Part shown: one piece after another, positions 1 to 31,818 of the stretch
Layout: every line of letters starts with the position of its first letter
Numbering within the stretch: position 1 is the first letter of the stretch
Assembly (NCBI RefSeq): GCF_901709675.1
Contig: NC_051089.1
Coordinates: 6,197,476-6,261,475 of the forward strand
Direction: 5' to 3'
Length of the DNA: 64,000 nucleotides
From: Syngnathus acus
Taxonomy: Eukaryota > Chordata > Actinopteri > Syngnathiformes > Syngnathidae
Position numbers and translations under genes: made by a program
The notes under the pieces: generated by a model
Told to the model about the DNA's origin: nothing
Database searches by the model: none
Seen by the model: the letters and a program-made list of their open reading frames with translations, nothing else

Positions 1-510
1 GATAACAGTATCTATAAGATACACTAGATTTAATCCATCTGCACGCATTGATAGGTGATGACAAAAAGAATGCAATCGTACCTTAGGAACAACAAAATCT
101 AGCGAGGGCGGACACACTTTTTTTTTTTCTGCAATAAAATAACACGATCGACGCCTGGAAAACTTGCATTGCAATCTGCCCTTTTTTTTTTTTTTAAAGT
201 TATTTTTTCAAAACATGGTTTCATAAACTTGGAGATAAAAAGCAGTGATACAAGATGTTTCAACATTTAGAATAATAACAATGCTGCTGTAACAGGTATA
301 CAATGCACTTTTGATTTCATGTTTTTTGTAATATACATATATATATGGTAAAAGAAGGCAACATCAAACAATAATAAATAATTATTCACGTACCTACTCA
401 TGTATGCGCATGCAAACATGATTGAATCTTTTAACACAGCATGTGGCCGTTTCCATGGAAACACAAGTGAGAAATTTCCAGTTGATTGATTGATCACAGC
501 GTCTTTAGCC
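1..510. other. trpm7 3' flank / probable 3' UTR
   Basis: AT-rich DNA after the trpm7 stop with T runs at about 119-129 and 183-195. Apart from the X-box-like palindrome at 449-462, I see no gene. No clear AATAAA on the minus strand was spotted. Confidence 0.6.
449..462. promoter_or_regulatory. Palindromic X-box-like site downstream of trpm7
   Basis: GTTTCCATGGAAAC is a perfect 14-base palindrome fitting the X-box consensus RYYNYY-N2-RRNRAC bound by RFX factors. It lies about 50 bases past the trpm7 stop, so it is probably within the 3' UTR, or belongs to a neighbour beyond the window. Function is inferred from the motif only. Confidence 0.35.
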
Positions 511-22579
<22,069 letters not shown>

Positions 22580-22582
<3 letters not shown>

Positions 22583-22733
22583 TCTCGTCACCGTTGAGAC
22601 TCAGGGGAGGCTGGGTCGTGGCTTCTAGCCATCTATCGGCGGTGCTCTGTGTTATTAGCTTCGGAGAGAAAGCCCGGTGGACGTTGGAGAGATCCGCTTC
22701 GGCTGCAGCTCCAACGGAAGGTTGCTTTTTCAT
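22580..22733 (-). promoter_or_regulatory. trpm7: trpm7 5' leader: upstream ORF overlapping the main start
   Basis: An ATG at 22731-22733 (A at -3) opens a frame starting MKKQPSVGAAAEAD. It is 151 bases upstream of the trpm7 ATG and in another frame. It has no stop before the exon 1 donor. Followed through the trpm7 splices it runs on in exons 2-4 and ends at a TGA formed by GCT GAG in exon 4, giving a 118-aa uORF whose last two thirds overlap trpm7 coding sequence. A Mg2+-sensitive overlapping uORF has been reported in mammalian TRPM7 mRNA (from memory). Whether the transcript starts far enough upstream to include this ATG is unknown. Confidence 0.5.
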
Positions 22734-22751
22734 AATTGTGCGACTCCAGAC

Positions 22752-22786
22752 TGACGTGACGGCGTGACGGAGCGGCTGAGTCAGCC
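22752..22786. promoter_or_regulatory. trpm7 promoter motifs: CRE-like and MARE/AP-1-like sites
   Basis: TGACGTGA (22752-22759), a second GTGACGG, and GGCTGAGTCAGCC (22774-22786, core TGAGTCA) lie 170-205 bases upstream of the trpm7 start ATG. They resemble CREB/ATF and small-Maf/NRF/AP-1 binding sites. The surrounding DNA is GC-rich, as expected of a promoter. Motif-based inference only. Confidence 0.5.
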
Positions 22787-23759
22787 AGCCCAGCTCTCAG
22801 TTGTCACATGGCCGGGGAGGAGCCTCCGACCACATGTGCCTTTGTTTTACTTCACATCATACTGGCCTTCCCACAACCCAAGTGTGCTTTTGTAGGGGGA
22901 AAATAGCTTACAAGAAAGAAAAACAGCAATAAATATCTTAAATTGAAATATCTCTTTTAAAGGGCTAGTTATTACAATTTCATATGTGCTCCCTCTAGCC
23001 TAAACATTGTATGTAGATTAATATTTTTATGGTGACATTTAGTAAAATCCACTTGTTTTTATCCAATTCATTTTGCTACTTGCTGTCGACTGAAAATGAC
23101 GTCATCGTTGCGCAGTAATGACCAATCACAGCTCAGACACAAAACAGGTAAACCGTGGTCTTACCTGCGACCTAGTGACTGTACGAGTTATAAATATTAC
23201 CATGTTATTTTATGAGCCGTTTGCAGTTAATTTAGGTTTCATGACAGCCTCTTTCCATGACTTCCTGAGAGGAAAAATGTTTCCCCGAAGAGAAGTTTAG
23301 AGTTATGTTGTACGGAAGACATTCACAATAAAACACATTACAACATTCTTGTTAATTTAATATAAGGCAACAAACATCACATTATAAAAACACCTCAAAC
23401 CTGGTTCACACAAAACATTTTTAAAATCGAGACCCCACATAGAACAATATTTTACTCGCCTTGCCCACATGTTATGAAACATGATGTCACGCTAAATATA
23501 GTGTTTTCTATCATGTGTTCAGTCATTGCCAAGGCAGGTTGTAGGCAAAGATGTGTTTTTTTTTTTTTCCTGATACCTTCAAAACAGGCACTGAAAAGGC
23601 CTTTCCAACACTACAAAATAACCTACACACACTCTACTCTGCAAAGCAGTCAAAAATGATCCATATTGGTCTGAATCTATTGGTTCATCATTGGCCCTTA
23701 CTGTCAATTACATAGTAAAATATACAAATAAAAAGAAATTCCAATAGTTGGCTTGAAGG
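22787..23759. other. Intergenic: trpm7 promoter side to sppl2a 3' end
   Basis: About 1 kb between the trpm7 promoter and the sppl2a stop. Contains AT-rich sequence that probably includes the sppl2a 3' UTR. No conserved coding exon seen. Confidence 0.6.
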
Positions 23760-26700
23760 TCAGCATGGTTCTGCTTCTATGGGGTAGTCAGTTCTTGCCT
23801 CTGTAAAAAGAACAGAAACGTTAAAATCCATTTTGTTTGGGATTTCATAAAACGAGGGCAAGAGCGACAAACAACACATCTATCAATACATGCCACAACT
23901 GACCAAGCCAAGTTGACAGCATGTTAGAGCATGCGGATTAGAGATGCACCGATCCGACTTTTTCAGTTTCGATACCGATACCGATATTATGGTTGACTTA
24001 ACAAGCTACATACCTCTACATGTGGAACAGAAAAGACTAAAGGCAATGGCATCAGGCATGACTACACAGTTCATTCCTAAGACAAAATGTAACAAGATAA
24101 AGCAGATTCATGCAATGAACTATTTATTTGTAACAAAAATTGTGCAACAGCAGCAATAAAGTGTATCAGCATTTAAATTCAAGTAAATTAGGATACAAAC
24201 TTCTTAAAAAAAAAAAAAATACAAATGTTGCAGCTGAAACTGCACTGGGCAAATATAGAAAGGGTGATCAAGCACACAGTAACCAAATATTAAAATAAAT
24301 AGTAAACATTAGGTGCCGTTCCACACCACTCATGACCTGTTGATGCTCTAAATGCTCATTTAAGCAGCAATGAGAAGTGCTCCCTGAAAACAAGCTCTGC
24401 TTAGTACTTAGTACTATAACTGGCAGTACTACCACCACCCCTGGCAACATTAGCTTTGCAGACATTACAAACTGCCGTCGAGCTAGTTGGCGTGTTCAGT
24501 TTAAAGTACCTCCACACAGCTGACTCTTTCGTTCGCTCCATTTTTGCGTTTGTTTAGAAAACTCTCGTGGCATGCGGCACACGTGCTGCTGACATATGAC
24601 GTAGCCCGCGTCCCGCGGCACACGTGCTGCTGACGTATGACGTAGCCCGCGTCCCAATAGATTAAGGAAAGGATCGGCTCACAGATGGCTGCATTTTCCG
24701 ATACCCGATCCATCAATTTTGTTGATATCGGGGCCGATATCCGATCCAGATATCGGATCGGTGCATCTCTAATGCGGATGAATGTTGAACAGCATAAAGT
24801 GTGAAAACGTGAGGGACAAAAGCCTGCGGGCATTATACCAATGGTAAAATACACACAATGTATAAAAATATACATTATTGTGTTGTTTCAAAAATCAAAT
24901 TTGCTTCAGATAACTTCATTAACATTTAAATGGAAAGGAAAATCAACCAGGCTGGAACACTTATACCCGAGAGGTCCTGGGTTAGAATCACAAGAGGTTT
25001 TTGCAGAGCTTGCACTGTTTCCTCCCGCATGCCAATAACATGCATGTTAGGTTAAGGGAAGACCAACTTGACCATAGGATTAATAAGTGTGAATGCTTGT
25101 TTGGCTACACACACTGTGGTGTGATTGTTATTGTCTGGCGACCAGTCCAAGGTGGCCCAAGCTTCTTGCCCCAAACCTGCTGTGTTAGCCTCCAAGTTCA
25201 CTCACCCTTGACCCTTATGAACACAAGTTCTATACAAATTAGACGGATGGCTAGAGCCACCTATGTGGAATTAATGTCAGAAGCGTCATCATTAAAGGGA
25301 CACTAAACCGGACTCCAGTCCATTGGCACTTGATATGTAAAAATTATGTCAGTACGAACATTGGCACCACTAAAATAATGTGCCGTGATTTAAGGGCTTT
25401 TTGGGGATGAGATTTACGACAAATGGCACACCCCTTTGGGAGATCGCGTCTCCAAAATGAATTGCTAACATAAAAATTAGCTTTTTTTTTTCCAATTTCC
25501 TGATTAAAACTACAATAAACTGAGCTCGTTAGGGAAATTGGACAATCAGCGCCTTGTGTTGCTTTAACCTCTTCTAGATTACTATGGTGGGGAAAAAAAA
25601 GAATTAAAATGTTAAAAGAAAATGAAAAGGGGTTATAAAAAGATGGCATGACGTGAAAGAATAAGGGAAGCACACCTGGCAACAAAGGTTCCTGGGAGGA
25701 TTCCAACACCTGCTGAAGACAAAGTCAGGTCACAATGCGATCTTCTATCAGCAAAGGGAAACCTACAATTGAACAGTCTCTTGCTTTCACACACGTGTGC
25801 ACAGTCAAAGTCTCTCATATCCACAGTTCCTCTCAATCTCACACTCACCCACACAATCGAGCCTGGTACACACATGCACTTTTCAAATATTTCTTGACAT
25901 CGCCACTGAATAAACTGCTAGTAATAAACTGGGACCACAGAGCGCAATAAATAAATAAATCACATTATCAATGTTGACTAAACCATCTCTCTGCTCACCT
26001 CATAGGACGTCCCGGCCCAGAATTGCTTCATTTGTCCTTTGCAGCCCGCCACCGTCGCAGAGGTTATCAGGGTGAAGGGCACAAGGTAGAGCAGGGCCGG
26101 CTGGCCCATTCCTGACAGCAGCATCACGGTGAATGTTGTTAACATCCCCAGAAGATAGGCTACAAATAAAAAGGGACGGCAAGATTACAAACGACGAGGA
26201 ACAAAAGACGTCGACACAGATGAGCGACTCAATTGTTGCACAGCAGTGTACTGGTGAATGTATGGGAAGGCTTGAAACACACAGGTCATTTTGACGTACC
26301 TATACAAGAGCTGAGGAAGTAGACCTTCCTGGTGCTGTTGATCCAAACGTCAAACCTGCTGCAATAAGCCACCAAAAGACCTGATGTACCAAAAGAAGCC
26401 ACAACAACCTATTCTTGATCCTTTTTTTTGTATCTTGACCATCTTAAATAATGTAGCATGCACATCAAATTCTGATCTGAGGTGAAAGTGGGTACACTCA
26501 CCTGGCACAATGATATCTCCATAACCCAGAACGGAGAACTGCATATGACATAAGTTCTGAGCCCAGGCTGAGAACCGCGGGACACGCATCACGACTGGAA
26601 GCTATAAATAGATAAGATGCGATATCGCTCAATGTATGGAGGAAGTTGATCTACGCTTCACAATGGCTTCTTTAACCAATATTAAAGGGGGATTATGGAG

Positions 26701-29700
26701 AAATGTTCCACATTGTATACACACAGTTAGTGCGATGGAGTGGCCGCATGCCCATCAAGTGTGAAATGAAATAAAACGCAGAAACGTGTTTGTGAGCGAG
26801 CTGCATTCATGTGTGGGATGTGTGTTGAGGGTCTTAAAACAAGTTGAGGGGAAAGAAAATGTCATCAATCAACTGCGCACATTGCACAGCAAAAACAGTA
26901 CAGAGATGGAGAGAAAGCCAGTCTTACTGTCTCAGAGGGAGTCTGGGGCTCGGCCGGCACCTCCACAATGTTACCTTGTGTCTGTGACCAGCAAAACCCA
27001 GCGCACAGTTAAGAACACACAGGGAGGATGTTAATCAAGCCACACATGGACACAAAGATTAGGTTGGTGCCTGTGAGCCAAAGTGCTCTTCCTCAGAGTG
27101 CTTTTAGTCAAAATGCCAAAAAGAATCTGCCTATTCCAAATGTTCACATTTCAACTTCACAATTGTTGCGAAAAGCGACGCAAATGCACAGAAGCTTTCT
27201 TTACCTTCTCTCCTGATGCGCCCGGACCCAAAGCCACCTGCACCATAATGCTCACACCATCCTGTGAAAAAAGGCCAAGCAGACGTGCTGTGATCATGTT
27301 TCCCATCCAAATTTGCATAACGGGCATGTGATACCTTGGTGAAGAATGGCGTGATGAAAACAAAGAAGACATCGTAAACAAGCAGAAGGGTCAGGAGAAT
27401 CACGCAGATCTGTCAGCAAAAGCATTGGGTTATTTTTTCAGAATGAATACACACAATCACAAAATCTGGGTTCAAAAACATAATTTATTGTTGTTAAGAT
27501 CACTGTCTAATATAAAATTATTTGCTTTGGCGTCAACTTTGTGCCAAAAAATAGCAGGGGAACGTTCTACCTTAAAACTGGACAGCGAGACGGTCCTTAT
27601 GAAGTTGAGGCAGAAAACAACACCCAGGAGATCCTGCAAGATCCAGATCCACCTACAAATGTGGTTTGAACACACATTATTTGAGTTTTTTTTTTTTTTT
27701 TTTTTTTAAAACTAAAATGGTACAGTGGAACCTCTGAATCAGAATATCTTTAAATTCTACAATTTAGGACTTCCATCAGGATTTGTATCTGAAAGTCACT
27801 AAAAACTAAGGTTAATGCGTTTTTGAAAATGATTTAGAGTTGTTGCAATGACTTCAAAATCATGAAGTTGAGTAGCTGCTCGCTTGTTTGCATGCTCGCT
27901 CGTACCTGTTTTCGTTTCTGTAGACACCCCAGACCACAGAGATGCTTATGCACATGCTGGCCAAAATAAGAGACCTCACTGAAAAGGTGGTATTCAGAAT
28001 GGTGAATCTGAAAAAGGAAACAGGATATAAAAACAAAGGAAACCTTTCATGACCGTTTTTTTTTTCTTTTTACCGCAAAGGCTGGGTAAACAGCTGCTAA
28101 TTACCTCCCATGGGCGCAGCCCAATTTATCCAGCAGCGCATCAATGCAACTGAACAGCGCAGTGGAAGACGCAACACAGAATATGGCGATGATGACGTAA
28201 ACTGAGGGAAAAGAATTGTCAAAGTAGTTGAAACTTTTCCGGTGGGAGTTGATCCTTTTCGCATTGCACCATCGTACCTAGAATATTGTAGAAGTAATAC
28301 ATGAGGATCAGCATGCCGCACATGAGGCCGACCAAGATAAACACTTTCAGAGGGGAGTAGAGGGGAAGGTCTCCGCTATCGGCTTTGCTCTCTCCATTTG
28401 CTCCTCCCTCACCCGAACTGAAACGCTCTCTGCCACAAACACAATATTATTATTATTATTGGATTCTGGAAACATTGGAAAAAATATTCCCATCGAGTCC
28501 CACCAATTCGGGGGACGGTACCATTTGGTACTGAGCTCCACAGACAGAGGGAACAAAACAAAAAAAATCTGCTGATCTTGCAGTCAACTCTGACCTCTCA
28601 GAGGCTCCGCTCCAGTAGCCGCCTAAGGCAACGGTAGCGATGGAGATAAGCAGCATGAGGCCAATGCTGGCGTCGATCTTCGAGGAGCGTGGCGCAAAAA
28701 GCCTTGCCTGCATGCCATCGCCGAAAACCTGATTGAAATGTGACATTTAACAGAAGTCAACTTTGTGGTGACTCACAAGGAACAGCAAAATATTTTTGAA
28801 AATTGAAAGCTGAAAGGAGGTTTAAGGACAAGTGGGACTGACCCGTTGTGCTTCCATTAAGTCCCTGTATCTCATGAGGGCCAAGGGAATTTGGACCTTT
28901 AGGTACTCTGAGCCATTAGCTGTTGGAGAGACCTGAAAAGACAAGTTGATCAGAACACACCGAATCCAACTGCTTGGCCTTGTGACAACTTTGTGTTCCA
29001 TGCAGGCTACATTGACTAAATATGGACATGTTGATGCAACAAATGTCCTTCCTACCAGAGTTGTCTTGCTTGCGATGAGCAATGTCGTAGCACCGAGGGC
29101 CTGGGCAACCACAGCCTTCTGGCTGAAAGGACAGTCCCCCCTCATCACCACCAAGGCTTTCCCCTTTACCACCTCTGGACTGACTCCCGAGGAATCACAC
29201 AGGACCGTGGACGTCATGTTCACAAGCGAATACGGTATCTGGATGACAAAAATGTTATTATTGCTCTTAGTTTTTCAAATCACAGGGCATCATACTGACA
29301 GGTGAGTATCATATTTTGCTTCACTAATGGCCTTAAGGGTCAGGGTTAAGGTGACAGCATGAGCCACTATGGACTAGTCACAGGCCAAATTTACATTTTG
29401 TTTTTCCCTCCACCCTTACATTTATTTAAATAGAAAGTGCAGAACAAATGAAGCTGTTATTTTTTGGAGTGAGTTTGAAAGTGAGAGGCTTACAGCAGCA
29501 TTAAGGCTTTCGGGCAAGGGGGTCCATGACTGATTGTAAAGGATGCAGAATTCCTGTTGTGTCGCTCCATTTGAAATATGCAGGATGGCCTCTTGGCAGT
29601 TTACCTGTTGGAGGAAGCAAAACGAGTCTCTGTTTCAAACTATCATTAATATAAAAAAGTAGTCAATGAAAAGTGAAATTACATTTTACAACATCTTACA

Positions 29701-30536
29701 GATTGTTGTGCCCCCCCCCACCCCACCATTAGTGTGTCACAAAAGAAATAATGATGAAATACATCATATAATAATATTAAAATACCATTAAGAAAACATA
29801 GGACATTGCACTTAAGACATCCGTGAAAAAAAAAAACAGCTTTATGAATAATGATGATGATCACAGTTTTGCTATTTCGCTTTTTAATGTCCTTAAATCT
29901 GCCCGTTTTCACAAAGGGGATGACTTCAGAGCCAACTGCGATCTTGGCCGCACTTGTACCTTTTTCCTTGCGATTAGACATTTTTATGGTTTGACCGAAA
30001 TTACCCGCAATCATAACTACAACGATATAAACAGCTTTCGATGGTACGCAGACTTATTTGATTCAGTTTGCCGAGAATCTCCCAGGCCAAAGAGTCATGA
30101 AACTGCCTAAAGTTCATCTATGTACACGAGTAAGGTGTCACACTTTCATTTTGTAATAAAACGACAATCCTACAAATATCGTTTCGCCCGTTCTACCACA
30201 ATATTAGTTCAATTTTCAATGTGCACCGACGCATGCGCAGTTAAGGTCAAAGGAAGAAAAATCAAAACTTGTTTGTGGTTTTGGGTAACACATTCCTTAC
30301 CCTGCTTGACAAAAAGGCGGAACATTAAAGCCACCGTCTCAAATAATCTATATTTTATCATAAATGTCGTAAAGAGTTATTTAAACGCGTCTACCTTAAC
30401 GCTCCATTATACAAAGCCTTCAATCGCTGCCCTGTTTTGATGACACAATTGGTTTCCACTTTGTTCCCTCGCTAACACTTACCTGCGACGTGAGAAGGGT
30501 AACTGAAAAGATGACAAATACGGCGACTTTATGCAT
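23760..30536 (-). CDS. sppl2a: Signal peptide peptidase-like 2A (intramembrane aspartyl protease)
   Basis: A GxGD aspartyl protease of late endosomes and lysosomes that cleaves type II membrane proteins (CD74 and TNF in mammals). Seventeen exons: 30483-30536, 29494-29604, 29056-29238, 28843-28932, 28595-28728, 28278-28429, 28105-28201, 27906-28007, 27571-27652, 27335-27409, 27205-27261, 26928-26981, 26502-26601, 26300-26380, 25999-26159, 25676-25709 and 23760-23800. They total 1608 bases (535 aa plus stop), all in phase. Start MHKVAVFVIFSVTLL is a signal peptide. A luminal PA domain follows, then nine expected membrane segments with LLLVYDVFFVF (Asp about 348), SVLGYGDIIVPG (Asp about 426) and QPAL (478-481). 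It matches human SPPL2A in order, including ALGGYWSG. The tail EPLLPEARTDYPIEAEPC has a possible acidic dileucine sorting signal. A CLEAR site lies upstream. Confidence 0.95.
24401..24541 (-). pseudogene. BED zinc-finger remnant of a hAT transposase
   Basis: An ATG at 24539-24541 opens a 46-codon frame with MERTKESAVWRYFKL and AVCNVCKANVARGGG. These carry the aromatic W..YF and C-x2-C pattern of a BED finger, the DNA-binding N-terminus of ZBED/hAT transposases. The frame stops at TAA 24401-24403, and the RNase-H-like catalytic region is missing. This is a truncated transposase start, not a host gene. Confidence 0.75.
24574..24655. repeat. 41-bp tandem duplication inside the hAT element
   Basis: Two adjacent 41-base units (24574-24614 and 24615-24655) differ at one base (CATATGAC against CGTATGAC). 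Each holds CACACGTGCTGCTGAC and TGACGTAG. Tandem sub-terminal units are common transposase-binding arrays in hAT elements; function here is inferred. Confidence 0.9.
24955..25270. repeat. L2/CR1-like LINE 3' tail in sppl2a intron
   Basis: Degenerate copy of the common fish LINE tail. Recognisable parts are the 'GTCCTGGGTTAGAATC' block, 'CATGCATGTTAGGTTAA', 'GTGTGAATGCTTGTTTGG' and 'GGCGACCAGTCCAAGGTGG'. Identified from memory of the consensus. Confidence 0.65.
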
Positions 30537-30669
30537 CTCGCCGACTATGGATTTCTCACAACATTGGAAACCGAGACTTTTGTGGTCATTTGTGAGCGTC
30601 GTATCCTCGTAAATGTCGCCTGAGTATAGCAGTAGCGAGCTATACCGCAACTTCCGCAATCGGTAGCTT

Positions 30670-30679
30670 GTCACGTGAC
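30670..30679. promoter_or_regulatory. CLEAR element (TFEB/TFE3 site) upstream of sppl2a
   Basis: GTCACGTGAC, the perfect palindromic CLEAR consensus, sits 134 bases upstream of the sppl2a ATG. A CCAAT box (inverted, 30688-30692) lies just beyond. CLEAR motifs drive lysosomal gene expression, and SPPL2A is a lysosomal protease, so this is probably functional. Confidence 0.65.
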
Positions 30680-31084
30680 TTAACGAGCCAATAATTTGCC
30701 TGTCATGACGACTAAAGGAGCGCACGCCCTCAAGAAACCTTGAGTTTTATTTCCGATGAATCCAATGCCAAACGTCATAAGGTTGATAGTCCAGTCCTCA
30801 GCTGTCTTTCTTTTTTTTTTCAGTTACTTGTCAGCAAAAACTTCTAGTTAAAATACAGCACCAATATGTTGTTATACATTTATTTAATCTTTGTTGAATT
30901 ACAATCATACAGGTTTTAAAATCGACTAAAAAGAATTACAAAAGAAGAATTACACAATATTGGCATAAAGTTATTATGTAGCATGTGATCATTCTCTCTC
31001 ACGCGCGCGCACGCACACACAGCAGTTTCACTACCTTAAACATGTCTGAGCTGGATAGGATAAAAAGTGCAGTGTGCATATAAA

Positions 31085-31215
31085 TTAAGACACCCATCAC
31101 GTCTCCCTCGCCCTTCTGAGGTTGGGAGTTTCAATCTCCTTTCCGTGTGTATGCCCACAAAGATGAGGTCAAGCGATATAGAAGCTGGATGGATTGGTTC
31201 ATGTTAGTTTTTGTC
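31085..31215. repeat. L2-like LINE tail fragment
   Basis: Carries the 'GTTGGGAGTTTCAATCTCC' block and ends 'AAGCGATATAGAAGCTGGAT', matching the usual '...AAGCGGTATAGAAAATGGATGG' end of fish L2-type tails. The small open frame across it is not a gene. Confidence 0.6.
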
Positions 31216-31818
31216 CCTACAACTACTGATATTGTTGCGGCTGGTCAACTGGCATGTCTGCCCAGGTGGCTGGGCTTGTTGCTCTCACCCAGGCATGCCT
31301 GTCATGTCGTAACAATATACACCCACAGTCAATACGACATGACATGCATGAAGACGCCAACAATGGTTCCATTCTAACATACGTTTGTTCCTCACCGCTG
31401 TCCCTGGCCTCAATGTGTATTTTGAGCCAGGCAGCCAGGTTGCCCTGACCTACTGTTTCCTCCTGCCATTGTAGTTAGTGAGTATGCTATTTTCTGAACT
31501 AGGGTAAGATGAGAACAATAACACAGGATAAGATGAGTCCATAACACAGGATATATAAACTTAGATGTAGTTGTGTAGACATGTAAAGAAGATATGATTG
31601 AAGATATCATTGGAACATTACATTTGATAATATATCAAATTTCCTTCTCAGTTTTAAAACATGTTACAGGATGATTGATGATGACCAAATCAGAAGCGGG
31701 CAAGCATTCCACAATGGATTGTGTTCAATTTTAGAGGTTCCACAGGGCTACCCTGTCTATTGCTAAAATCAGCGAGTGACCCTATCATTCAATTCAATGG
31801 AAGTGGGGACCGAAGTTT

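Larger units (their letters stand above)
23939..24771 (-). mobile_element. Complete non-autonomous hAT-type DNA transposon
   Basis: The element lies in the last intron of sppl2a. Its ends are inverted repeats TAGAGATGCACCGATCCGA and the reverse complement. It is flanked on both sides by the identical 8-base duplication ATGCGGAT (23931-23938 and 24772-24779), the signature of hAT insertion. At 833 bp it is too short for a full transposase. Inside, near the right end and read on the minus strand, is a surviving BED zinc-finger start (24401-24541). Sub-terminal GATATCGG-type motifs repeat. The perfect target duplication suggests fairly recent insertion. Confidence 0.9.
30537..31818. other. Intergenic: sppl2a promoter and ddias 3' side
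   Basis: Holds the sppl2a promoter (CLEAR and CCAAT sites), a CA/GC-rich run near 31000-31020 and a LINE-tail fragment at about 31085-31215. The AT-rich part up to 31818 probably includes the ddias 3' UTR. No gene seen. Confidence 0.6.

Noticed and set aside
28347-28556. Minus-strand frame with a poly-Asn stretch as part of sppl2a
   Set aside because: The real exon begins at 28429 after a gcag acceptor; the upstream part is an intron with an ATT repeat.
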